Shown here in pieces: positions 26,265 to 33,885 of a DNA stretch of 64,000 bases. The stretch is from Kineosporia rhizophila. GTDB taxonomy: Bacteria > Actinomycetota > Actinomycetes > Actinomycetales > Kineosporiaceae. Where the stretch lies: assembly GCF_021277265.1 (NCBI RefSeq), contig NZ_JAJSOH010000001.1, forward strand, positions 682,001-746,000. Reading direction: 5' to 3'. A program made the translations under genes and the position numbers. Each line of letters opens with the position of its first letter. Positions within the stretch are counted from its first letter, which is position 1. Below the pieces are notes generated by a model. It was given only the letters and a program-made list of their open reading frames with translations, had not been told where the DNA came from and did no database searches.

Positions 26265-27482
26265 TCAGCGGATACCCAGCGTGCGCCGGACCCGGACCGC
26301 CGCGTCCTCCACGGCCGATCGCATCATCGCCGGCGTGGGTGTGGAGCTCATGATCGCCAGCTCGTCGGCCGGGGTGCTGGTTCCGTCGAGGAAGCGGATC
26401 ACCCGCTCGCTCGGCTGGCGGGCGAAGAGCCCGGCGAAAAGCCCCGGGCCGTCGATGTAACCGCGATCCAGGGCGCGCAGCAGCACCGCATCCATCCACC
26501 GGTGCCGCAACGGGTACGGACGCGGTGGAACCGGCAGGCGATCCTGCAACAGCAACTCGGCGATCTGGGCGGCCTGCCGTTGCATGGCCGAGAACGTATA
26601 ACCAGTGGACGCTCTCGTGGCACCACCCGCGGTACCGAGGCGGAACAACCGATCACCCGTGCGACGGGCGAAAGTTGCGTCGGTCATCGGGATCACACCG
26701 TCTTCCACCTCTTCGACGGTGTAGGCCACGCCGTCGAAGGCGCGGGTGAGATAGGCGCGCAGCGCCTCGTCGTAGCGCTCCGGTTCCAGCACGGCCGGGC
26801 TGAACTCGGTGTACTCGACCAGCGCGGAGTCGGGCGACAGCGGCAGACAGTAGGCGAAGGCCACGCCACGGCGAGGCTGGGGAACGCTGAAATCCATCAG
26901 CGTGGCCACATTCTCGTCGAGCGCGGCCGAGCCGGGCGCGAAACGCACGATCCAGCCTCGGAAATGCTGCAGCAGCGTGGTCGAGGCCGGGCCGGTGGGA
27001 CGGGTCGGGCGGGAGTCGAACACCCAGCTGGCCATGACGCGTTCGTCGCCGGCCCGGACCACGGCGTGCGGCATGCCGTCGGAGACGCTCTGCGCGGGGG
27101 CGGTGATCCGGATCGCCCCGAGACGCTCCAGCGCAGAATCGGCGGCGGCGTACAGGTCGGCCGAGCGCAGCATCTGGTAGCGGAGCGGAGCCAGGTCGTA
27201 GGAGCTCGGGGCGCCCTCGGCGTTCACCAGCCGCATCGTCGGCCAGCTGCGGGTCAGCAGCGGATCTACCCACTCGGGCTGTTCCTCCGGCCGGGCCCAC
27301 CAGCACCAGGTGCGGTCCTGACCGGACCGGCGCACCGGATCGACGAGAGCGATCGACGGGGCTGGCCGTCCGGAGGTGCGAGCTGCGTGGTCGAGGGCCA
27401 GCACCAGGTTCAGCCCGGCTCCCCCGCCGCCCACGATCGCCACGTCGACGACGTGGCCGGCCCCGTGGTTGTGGTGGCTCAT
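26265..27482 (-). CDS. crtY: lycopene beta-cyclase (CrtY/CrtL family)
   Basis: A 405-residue flavoprotein with the dinucleotide-binding start VDVAIVGGGGAGLNLVLAL, the cyclase signature DRTWCWW near residue 57, and the later family motifs GVAFAYCLPLSPDSALVEYTEF (split here for length) and GTAGGATRASTGYTF. It closes the ends of lycopene to make beta-rings of carotenoids at the membrane, using reduced FAD without net redox change. No other carotenoid gene lies in the window, so phytoene synthase and desaturase must be elsewhere. It has its own 290-bp upstream region. Confidence 0.88.
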   Translation of the reverse strand: MSHHNHGAGHVVDVAIVGGGGAGLNLVLALDHAARTSGRPAPSIALVDPVRRSGQDRTWCWWARPEEQPEWVDPLLTRSWPTMRLVNAEGAPSSYDLAPLRYQMLRSADLYAAADSALERLGAIRITAPAQSVSDGMPHAVVRAGDERVMASWVFDSRPTRPTGPASTTLLQHFRGWIVRFAPGSAALDENVATLMDFSVPQPRRGVAFAYCLPLSPDSALVEYTEFSPAVLEPERYDEALRAYLTRAFDGVAYTVEEVEDGVIPMTDATFARRTGDRLFRLGTAGGATRASTGYTFSAMQRQAAQIAELLLQDRLPVPPRPYPLRHRWMDAVLLRALDRGYIDGPGLFAGLFARQPSERVIRFLDGTSTPADELAIMSSTPTPAMMRSAVEDAAVRVRRTLGIR

Positions 27483-27775
27483 GCGATGGGCCGCCGTAGC
27501 GGGCGAGCGCTGACCGACGCACCAACCGGTCCCCCGACATTGGTGGTGCGCCGGTCAGCGGCGCGACGCCCGGAGTGGGCGTCGGCCGTGCCCGCTGAGC
27601 TGGCGCGACGTCGGCGATGCCGATCCCATGGGCCCCCCGGCCCACACCGCTGACGTCGTCCCCTCGACAGCGCGTTCACTCTACACAAAGTCATCAGCCA
27701 TATTCGCCGGGTAACCACGTTTCGCCTTCGAGATCATCGAACCTGACGATGAGCCATTCATACCCTCGGCCGGTA
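27483..27775. other. non-coding stretch upstream of the lycopene cyclase gene
   Basis: About 290 bases between the crtY start and the pxpA stop (both minus strand). The part around 27680-27740 is less GC-rich than its surroundings and probably carries the crtY promoter. I see no convincing gene, repeat or strong terminator; a 79-codon minus-strand frame is Arg-rich and looks like noise. Confidence 0.5.
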
Positions 27776-28555
27776 TCACCCCGGGAAACTGCTGAAGGCC
27801 TGCACGCTGCCTCCGGATGCGGTGATCCTCTCGCGAACCGCACGGGCGATCTGGACCGCGCCGGGTGTGTCGCCGTGCACGCAGATCGACTCGGCGGTCA
27901 CCGGAACCACCGTGCCGTCGTCGGCGATCACCCCCTCGCCGGAGAGCAGCCGCCGCACCTGGTCGGCGATGCGGGCGGGCTCGGTCAGCACAGCCCCGGG
28001 CTCCGCCCGGGAAAGCAGCCCGCCGTCGGCCGTGTACTGCCGGTCGGCGAAAGCCTCGGTCACGGTACGCAGCCCGACGGCCGCAGCCTCGGACAGCAGC
28101 AACGAGCCCGGCTGTCCCAGCACCGCAAGCGTCGGATCGTAGCTACGCACCGCGTCTACCACCGCTTTCGCCTGCCCCTGGTGATGAACCACCGCGTGAT
28201 AGAGCGCGCCGTGCGGCTTGAGATAGCTGACCCGACCGCCCGCGACCCGGGCGAAGGCCTCCAGCGCGCCCAACTGGTAGAGCACGTCGTCGCGTAGATC
28301 GGCCGGAGCGACATCGACGAACCGCCGGCCGAACCCGGCCAGGTCGCGATAGGAGACCTGGGCGCCGATCGCCACCCCCGCGCCGACCGCGAGCTCGCAA
28401 CTGCGGCGCAGGACGGCCGGGTCGCCGGCGTGGAAGCCGCAGGCGATGTTCGCACTGCTGATCACCTCGATCAGCGCCGCGTCGTCGCCGAGCGTCCAGC
28501 GTCCGAAGGATTCCCCGAGGTCGGCGTTCAGGTCGATGACGGGCATGATCGGCAT
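27776..28555 (-). CDS. pxpA: 5-oxoprolinase subunit A (LamB/YcsF family)
   Basis: A 259-residue protein with the family start IDLNADLGESFG, ANIACGFHAGDP near residue 38, KPHGALYHAV near 97 and ESICVHGDTPGAV near the C-terminus. PxpA works with PxpB and PxpC to hydrolyse 5-oxoproline to glutamate with ATP. The two partner genes (KipI/KipA type) normally sit next to it but are absent here, so they must be unlinked or the protein has another role. I chose ATG 28555 because GGGAAAG precedes it; an ATG nine bases later is also possible. Confidence 0.85.
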   Translation of the reverse strand: MPIMPVIDLNADLGESFGRWTLGDDAALIEVISSANIACGFHAGDPAVLRRSCELAVGAGVAIGAQVSYRDLAGFGRRFVDVAPADLRDDVLYQLGALEAFARVAGGRVSYLKPHGALYHAVVHHQGQAKAVVDAVRSYDPTLAVLGQPGSLLLSEAAAVGLRTVTEAFADRQYTADGGLLSRAEPGAVLTEPARIADQVRRLLSGEGVIADDGTVVPVTAESICVHGDTPGAVQIARAVRERITASGGSVQAFSSFPG

Positions 28556-28670
28556 TCTTTCCCAGCAGTCTGGACATCGCATGGCCGGTTGCTGGGGGTG
28601 CACTGTGGGCGCTGCCCTGATGTCGGTTTCCTGCCAGCGGGCCCCTCGGGCGGCCGCGTAGCCTCGGGCC

Positions 28671-29177
28671 ATGCCCATCAGCTGGTCCGTCCTGCCCAGC
28701 CCGGTCGGGGATCTGCTCCTGATCAGCCAGGACGCCGCCCTCACGGGGTTGTTCTTCAGCCCGCACAAGGCCTCGCACAAGCACTGGGACGAGGTGCGCG
28801 CCAGCGGCGTCGAGAACCCGCAGGAACCGGTGATCGCCGCCACCCGCACCCAGCTCACCGAGTACTTCGCCGGTGACCGCACCACCTTCGACCTGCCGTT
28901 GCAGCCGGCCGGCACGGGATTTCAGCTGCGGGTGTGGGAAAGGCTGCGGCTGATCGGCTACGCCCGCACCGCCTCCTACGGCGACATCGCCGCCCAGCTC
29001 GGGCTGGTGCCGGGCGCCTCCCGGGCGGTGGGCCTGGCCAACGGGGCGAACCCGATCTCGATCATCGTGCCGTGCCACCGGGTGATCGGCGCCAACGGCT
29101 CGCTCACCGGATACGGCGGCGGGCTGGAACGTAAGCGCTACCTGCTCGACCTGGAACAGGGCAGCGCCCTCTTCTGA
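28671..29177 (+). CDS. ogt: methylated-DNA-[protein]-cysteine S-methyltransferase
   Basis: A 168-residue O6-alkylguanine repair protein. The acceptor cysteine is Cys135 in IIVPCHRVIG, followed by NGSLTGYGGGLERKRYLL; the helix-turn-helix segment ASYGDIAAQLG precedes it. The protein takes the alkyl group from O6-methylguanine onto its cysteine in a one-time reaction. There is no AdaA-type regulatory domain, so it is an Ogt-like stand-alone enzyme. It diverges from pxpA across 115 bp. Confidence 0.93.
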   Translation: MPISWSVLPSPVGDLLLISQDAALTGLFFSPHKASHKHWDEVRASGVENPQEPVIAATRTQLTEYFAGDRTTFDLPLQPAGTGFQLRVWERLRLIGYARTASYGDIAAQLGLVPGASRAVGLANGANPISIIVPCHRVIGANGSLTGYGGGLERKRYLLDLEQGSALF

Positions 29178-29199
29178 GCGCCGGTCCGCTGCCGAGGGT

Positions 29200-30597
29200 C
29201 TACTTCCGGGTCTCGACCGGGTCGGGGAGCATCCGGCCGGGCGAGAGGATGCCCTCCGGGTCGAGCGCCTGCTTGATCGCCCGCATCGCCGTCATGTCGG
29301 CCGAGCTGCGGGTCAGCGGCAGCCAGCGCCGGTTGGCCAGGCCGATGCCGTGCTCGGCGCTGATGCTGCCGCCCAGGGAGGCGACCAGGTCCAGCACCGC
29401 CTCGGTGACCGCGCCCTGGGCGTCCTCCTCCACCGCGTTCAGCAGGTTGACGTGCACGTTGCCCTCGGCGATGTGCCCGAACAGGATGGGCACGGCGTGC
29501 CGGGCCACCGAGCGCACCACGGCCGCCAGCCGCCGCTCGAACACGGTCAGCTGGTTCAGCGGCAGGGCCACGTCGAGCTTGACCGGCACCCCCTCGGCGC
29601 TGATCGCCTCGGTCTGCAGCTCACGCAGTTCCCAGAGCCGGCGGCGGTCGGCCGCGGTGGACACCAGCACGACGTCGCGTACGCAGTCCAGCCCGGCCAG
29701 CAGCTCGGTGAGCTCTTCCAGGGTGTCCGGCCGGCCGTCGTCGTCGGCCAGGTCGAAGAGCAGGTAGAGCGGGTGCGGGCGGTCGAACGGCCGGGCCAGT
29801 CGCTCGTGCTCGAGCACCAGCTGCAGGCCGTCGTGGTGGAAGAACTCGGCGGCCTCGAGCCCGGTGAACTCGTGCTGCACGGCCCGCAGCACGGTGAGCG
29901 CGTCGTCCACCGTGCGCACCGCCACCAGGGCCGTGCCGACGATCTTGTGCGGGCGGATCAGGTCGAGCTGGACGGCGGTGATCACCCCGAGGGTGCCCTC
30001 GCTGCCGATCATCAGCTGGACCAGGTCGTAGCCGGTGTTGTCCTTGGACACGCCGGACATCCGGCGCACCACCGAGCCGTCGGCCAGCACGGCCTCCAAC
30101 CCGCGGATCCGGAACCGGGCGGCGCCGTGGCGCATCACCCGCTCACCCCCGGCGTTGGTGGCGGCGATCCCGCCGACCGTGGCGGTGTCGCGGGCGGAGA
30201 AGTCCAGGCCGATGTCGAGACCCGCGCTGCGGGCGGCCCGCTGGGTCTGGGCCAGGGTGGCCCCGGCGCCGGCCATCAGGGTGCGGCCGAGCGGGTCGAG
30301 CGGGCCGACGGAGTCGAGCCGGGTGAGGCTGAGGACGACCTCGCCGTCCTGCGGCACCCCGGCCCCGACCAGCCCGGTGTTACCGCCCTGGGGCACCAGC
30401 GGGACCCCGGCGGCGGCGCAGGCGCGGACCACCGCAGAGACCTGGGCGACCGTGGCCGGCCGGACCACCGCGAGCGGTTTGCCGTGCCAGCGTCTCGTCC
30501 AGTCCTGCGCGTAGGGCGCGACCGCGTCCGGATCGGTGACGACGTGCGTGTCCCCGACGATCTCGCGCAGGCCGGCGAGCAGGTCCACTGCGGGCAT
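29200..30597 (-). CDS. FAD-linked oxidase, D-lactate/glycolate dehydrogenase family
   Basis: A 465-residue protein with an N-terminal PCMH-type FAD domain (VVRPATVAQVSAVVRACAAAG; VPQGGNTGLVGAG; GLDIGLDFSARDTATVGG) and a C-terminal FAD-linked oxidase domain ending in the catalytic-histidine motif SAEHGIGLANRRWL. This is the GlcD/Dld/D-2-hydroxyglutarate dehydrogenase group, which oxidises 2-hydroxy acids in the cytoplasm or at the inner membrane face. The exact hydroxy acid is not predictable. The assigned ATG (30597) follows directly after AGGAGGG, unusually close, so a GTG a few codons upstream may be the real start. Confidence 0.85.
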   Translation of the reverse strand: MPAVDLLAGLREIVGDTHVVTDPDAVAPYAQDWTRRWHGKPLAVVRPATVAQVSAVVRACAAAGVPLVPQGGNTGLVGAGVPQDGEVVLSLTRLDSVGPLDPLGRTLMAGAGATLAQTQRAARSAGLDIGLDFSARDTATVGGIAATNAGGERVMRHGAARFRIRGLEAVLADGSVVRRMSGVSKDNTGYDLVQLMIGSEGTLGVITAVQLDLIRPHKIVGTALVAVRTVDDALTVLRAVQHEFTGLEAAEFFHHDGLQLVLEHERLARPFDRPHPLYLLFDLADDDGRPDTLEELTELLAGLDCVRDVVLVSTAADRRRLWELRELQTEAISAEGVPVKLDVALPLNQLTVFERRLAAVVRSVARHAVPILFGHIAEGNVHVNLLNAVEEDAQGAVTEAVLDLVASLGGSISAEHGIGLANRRWLPLTRSSADMTAMRAIKQALDPEGILSPGRMLPDPVETRK

Positions 30598-30750
30598 CCC
30601 TCCTAGTACCACGGTGACGTGGTGGCGGCGGTGCTTGCGGTGCGCACCCGGACGGCTACCGTCCGGGATGTCGCATTCCTCCGCGCGCGACTTTAGCGTG
30701 CGGACCGGCACCGGCCGGAGGGCCGGACCACACGTTCCGCCAATGGAGAG

Positions 30751-31488
30751 TTACCTGTAACCCTGTGGTTTCGCAGAACGGTTGTAGTTCGCCAGCTGAG
30801 CCGGTACCTGCCGGTCGTAGGGCAGGTCGGGCGAGGGGAACGGCGGGCCGTAGCTGTTGCGCACGCTGATCACGCCGGCCCAGTGGTGCAGTGCGAGGTC
30901 TTCCTCGGCGTCCTGCGGCGGACCGGTCCGGCTCTTCAGGGCCACGTCCTCGAGCGGGAGGCTGATCAGCACGATCTCGTCGAACTCGGCCGTCGTCGGC
31001 GGCCGGGAGTGGTTGGACCGCCCGGCCACCAGGTGCTCGACGACCGCGTCGAGCCCGGCCAGCTTGGCCTGCGGGTCCTTGACCAGGCTGCCGGTGCCGC
31101 GCACGACGATGCTGCGGTAGTTCATGGTGTTGTCGACCTTGGCCCGGGCCAGCACCAGGCCGTCGATCAGGGTGACGGTGACGCACAGCTTGAGGTCACC
31201 GTCGGCGGCCAGCTCGGCCAGCCGGGACCACTGGCCCACCCGCAGGAGCAGTTCCTCGCCGACCCGGGCGTGGATGACGGGGACGACGATCGGGTCACCG
31301 CTGTCGATGTACGCGACGTGGCACATGAACGCCTCGTCCAGCGCCGAGTTGATCGCCTGAGCGTCGTAGCGGGTCTGGTCGCTGCGGCGGGTGTAGGTGG
31401 GCAGCTGGTCCTCCGCCGCCACGGAGTTGCCCGCGTTTACCGCGTTGCCCGAGTTCCCGGCACCGGCAGTGTTCGGTTCGGTCGTCAT
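30751..31488 (-). CDS. pyridoxamine 5'-phosphate oxidase-family (FMN-binding) protein
   Basis: A 245-residue protein with the split-barrel FMN fold: a DQTRYDAQAINSALDEAFMCHVAY start, PIVVPVIHARVGEELLLR, and the second half MNYRSIVVRGTGSLV. It belongs to the group annotated as flavin-nucleotide-binding or nitroimidazole-resistance-like (NimA/PNPOx-like) proteins. The biochemical role is unknown. The first 30 residues are Asn/Gly/Ala-rich (GAGNSGNAVNAGNS) and probably disordered. ATG 31488 is chosen over an upstream start because the extra residues there are low complexity. Confidence 0.75.
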   Translation of the reverse strand: MTTEPNTAGAGNSGNAVNAGNSVAAEDQLPTYTRRSDQTRYDAQAINSALDEAFMCHVAYIDSGDPIVVPVIHARVGEELLLRVGQWSRLAELAADGDLKLCVTVTLIDGLVLARAKVDNTMNYRSIVVRGTGSLVKDPQAKLAGLDAVVEHLVAGRSNHSRPPTTAEFDEIVLISLPLEDVALKSRTGPPQDAEEDLALHHWAGVISVRNSYGPPFPSPDLPYDRQVPAQLANYNRSAKPQGYR

Positions 31489-31690
31489 ACGTGCCGACCC
31501 TGCCCGACCCGGACTACCTTCGCCAGTTTCGTCACCGCACCGGTTGCTTTCGTCACTCTTGGCATTCTTCCGGTCACCACCCGCCATCGACTGCCGTTCC
31601 AGTCTCGCCGAGGAACTGCATGGGCGCAGGCGCAGACCGCGGCGACGGACGAATCCGTCGCCTGCCGGTCACCTGCCCGTCACCTGCCCG

Positions 31691-31897
31691 TCACTTGCTC
31701 GGTTCGGGCACCTTGCAGTCGACCTTCGGGTTGGCACCCATGTAGTTGAGCGGGCCGGCGATGATGCTGACCGCGATGGTGCCGGCGTCGGAGCAGCTCA
31801 CGTCCGGGTCCTTCTCGCTGTCGAAGTAGCCCCGCTGACCGGAGGCCAGGACACCGATGAGGAGCCAGACCACGATCACCACTGTCAGGATTCGCAT
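31691..31897 (-). CDS. small membrane-anchored or secreted protein, 68 residues
   Basis: The ATG at 31897 has an excellent ribosome site (GGAGGAAGCG). The first 20 residues are hydrophobic (RILTVVIVVWLLIGVLA), a signal anchor or signal peptide, followed by a short polar part with two cysteines (VSCSDAG and VDCKVPEP) that could form a disulfide outside the cell. No known family is recognised. It is well isolated from its neighbours and reads as a real small gene. Confidence 0.65.
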   Translation of the reverse strand: MRILTVVIVVWLLIGVLASGQRGYFDSEKDPDVSCSDAGTIAVSIIAGPLNYMGANPKVDCKVPEPSK

Positions 31898-32186
31898 CGC
31901 TTCCTCCGAGTGTCGACGCCGATTCTTCGGTCGGCCGGGAAAAGCCGGATGAATTCCGGCCTTCCGGACCTGACCGCTGATGATCACGATAGTGACGGTC
32001 GGGGATTGCGCCACTTGTGATCAACACCGGCCGCGTCGCGGCCCCCCGGACGGGCGGGATGCGCGTCAGGGCAGCGGCATTCAGCGACTGGCGAACCGTC
32101 TTCCGACCTGGTCCGCCCTGTCCTCCGAATTGTGGACAGCCCGCACGACGTGCCACCCGGACTTGGCGGCGGACTCTGGGCCAGCC

Positions 32187-32215
32187 TTAACAACCGTCCT
32201 AGAATCGGGACTGCA
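32187..32215 (+). promoter_or_regulatory. sigma-70-type promoter for the patatin-like gene
   Basis: TTAACA (32187-32192), a 17-base spacer and TAGAAT (32210-32215) match a housekeeping promoter and would start transcription near 32222, about 20 bases before the GTG at 32243. The rest of the 345-bp gap (31898-32242) shows no gene; a short hairpin-like GC stretch lies near 31940-31970. Confidence 0.65.
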
Positions 32216-32242
32216 TTCGGGCCACGAGCGGGGGGCGGACGG

Positions 32243-33094
32243 GTGAGGAACGACCAGCGGGCCCTCGTTCTGGCCGGGGGCGGAATCACCGGGATCGCCT
32301 GGGAACTGGGCATGATCGCCGGTCTGGCCGAGCTGGGGGTCGACCTCTCCGCGGCCGACCTGGTGATCGGCACCTCGGCGGGCTCGGTGGCCGGGGCACA
32401 ACTGCGCTCGTGCACCCCGATCGACCGGCTCTACGCCGAGCAACTGCGTGAGGTGCGGGGCGAGGCCCCGGCCCATCCCGGCCGGCGCACCCTGTTGCGG
32501 CGTGCGCTGATCGGCATCACCCCGGGCACCCGCACCAAGACCCGCCGGCGCATCGGCCGGGCCGCGCTGGCCACGCGCACCGTTCCGGAGAGCGACCGGC
32601 GCACGGTGATCGAGAGTCGGCTGCCCGAGCGCACCTGGCCGCAGCAGCCGTTCAAGGTCACGGCGGTCGATGCGGCCACGGGCGAGTTCGTGGTCTTTGA
32701 CAACGATTCCGGGGTGCCCCTGGTCGATGCGGTGGGGGCCAGTTGCGCGGTGCCGATGGTCTGGCCGCCGGTCACGATCAGGGGGCGCCGCTACATCGAC
32801 GGCGCCGTGCGCTCCTGGGCCAACGCCGACCTGGCCGAGGGCTACGACCGGGTGGTGGTGCTCGCCCCCTTCACCGCCGTGCTCCGGCGGGGCGGACGGG
32901 TACAGTCCCAGCTCGACGGCCTGGGCCCGCAGGTGCGCAAGGCGGTGATCGTGCCGGACGCGAACACCCGGCGGGCGATGGGTTCCAACCCGTTCGACCC
33001 GGCCTTCCGGTCGGATGCGGCGAAGGCCGGCCGCTCGCAGGCCCGGCTGGTACGTGACACCGTTGCCGTCGCCTGGGGTGAGCCACCCCGCTGA
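32243..33094 (+). CDS. patatin-like phospholipase
   Basis: A 283-residue protein with the patatin layout: oxyanion glycine loop AGGGITGIAWE, nucleophile elbow GTSAGS near residue 46, and catalytic Asp in the DGA motif (RYIDGAVRS) near residue 180. Patatin enzymes are Ser/Asp-dyad lipid acyl hydrolases. No signal peptide or membrane helix is present, so it acts in the cytoplasm or at the inner membrane face. The GTG start follows a G-rich ribosome site and a good promoter. It stands alone and converges on the SnoaL-like gene. Confidence 0.88.
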   Translation: MRNDQRALVLAGGGITGIAWELGMIAGLAELGVDLSAADLVIGTSAGSVAGAQLRSCTPIDRLYAEQLREVRGEAPAHPGRRTLLRRALIGITPGTRTKTRRRIGRAALATRTVPESDRRTVIESRLPERTWPQQPFKVTAVDAATGEFVVFDNDSGVPLVDAVGASCAVPMVWPPVTIRGRRYIDGAVRSWANADLAEGYDRVVVLAPFTAVLRRGGRVQSQLDGLGPQVRKAVIVPDANTRRAMGSNPFDPAFRSDAAKAGRSQARLVRDTVAVAWGEPPR

Positions 33095-33104
33095 TCACCG
33101 CTGA

Positions 33105-33464
33105 TCAGGGGCGGGGGTGCTCCATCCAGTACTCGGTGAACTCCCGGCAGCGGCCGTCCCGGTCCAGCCGGATCACCCACAGGTTGCTGAAGGTCGTGGC
33201 CGGATAGCGCGTGGTGGCCCGCACCACCTGCACGTCTTCGGTGCAGGAGACGATGTCCCAGTCCATCGCGAAGGAACCCGGAACATCGCCCCGGGCAATC
33301 CATCCCGCCACGATCGCCTCCCGCCCCACCCACGGCTGCGCGTAGGGAGCGGTGAAATAGCGGGCGTCGGAGGCGAAGATGCCCCCGATGTCGTCCGGAG
33401 CGTTGCTCTGCCAGGCCCGCAGATAGGCGGCGATCCAGCTACCCAACATCGCGGCGTCGGCCAT
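33105..33464 (-). CDS. SnoaL/NTF2-like protein
   Basis: A 119-residue single-domain protein with the pattern of the SnoaL-like cone fold: AAYLRAWQSNAPDDIGGIFASDARYFTAPY, then GREAIVAGWIA and EFTEYWMEHPRP. The fold serves polyketide cyclases, isomerases and binding proteins; nothing here fixes a substrate. Length is normal for the family. It starts about 20 bp from the divergent DksA-like gene, and a shared promoter region is therefore very short. Confidence 0.75.
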   Translation of the reverse strand: MADAAMLGSWIAAYLRAWQSNAPDDIGGIFASDARYFTAPYAQPWVGREAIVAGWIARGDVPGSFAMDWDIVSCTEDVQVVRATTRYPATTFSNLWVIRLDRDGRCREFTEYWMEHPRP

Positions 33465-33486
33465 GGCGCTTTTCTACTCTGTCGGG

Positions 33487-33837
33487 ATGGACGAGCGACA
33501 GGCAATTCTGGCCCAGGCGCTGCAGGAGAACACCGAACTGCTGAGCGCGCTGGAGCGGGACCACGCCCGGATGGTCGAGGCGTCGCTCGACTCCAACGCC
33601 GACGACGAGCACGACCCGGAGGGCGCGACCATCGCGTTCGAGCGGGAACAGCTCACCGCCGCCCTGACCCGCACCCGCGCCGCCCGGGCCCGCATCCACG
33701 AGGCGCAGGCGGAACTGGCGGCCGGTCGTTACGGCATCTGCGCGGGCTGTGGGCAACCGATCGCGGTGGAGCGCCTGGAGGCGCGGCCTCTGGCCACGCA
33801 CTGCATCAACTGCGCCAACAACAACGGACGTCCGTGA
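33487..33837 (+). CDS. TraR/DksA-type zinc-finger protein
   Basis: A 116-residue protein with an N-terminal coiled coil (about residues 1-75, rich in Glu, Leu and Ala) and a C-terminal four-cysteine zinc finger, CAGCGQPIAVERL … CINC. This is the DksA/TraR build: the coiled coil enters the RNA polymerase secondary channel in relatives. The spacing C-x2-C-x17-C-x2-C is standard. I chose ATG 33487 since it begins the conserved part (MDERQAIL). Its last codons form the left arm of a terminator hairpin shared with convergent gltX. Confidence 0.85.
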   Translation: MDERQAILAQALQENTELLSALERDHARMVEASLDSNADDEHDPEGATIAFEREQLTAALTRTRAARARIHEAQAELAAGRYGICAGCGQPIAVERLEARPLATHCINCANNNGRP

Positions 33838-33870
33838 GCCCCTTTCGGGGCCCACAAACGTCCATTGTTG
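33819..33870. terminator. long bidirectional terminator between a DksA-like gene and gltX
   Basis: Nested arms CAACAA/TTGTTG, GGACGT/ACGTCC, GTG/CAC and GCCCC/GGGGC close on a TTTC loop, with short bulges. GGGTTTTG follows on the plus strand. The left arm lies in the last six codons of the DksA-like gene. Confidence 0.75.
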
Positions 33871-33885
33871 GAAGGGTTTTGAAAC

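Noticed and set aside
27479-27718. A 79-codon minus-strand frame upstream of crtY
   Set aside because: Arg-rich composition, no ribosome site, and no domain; it covers the probable crtY promoter.
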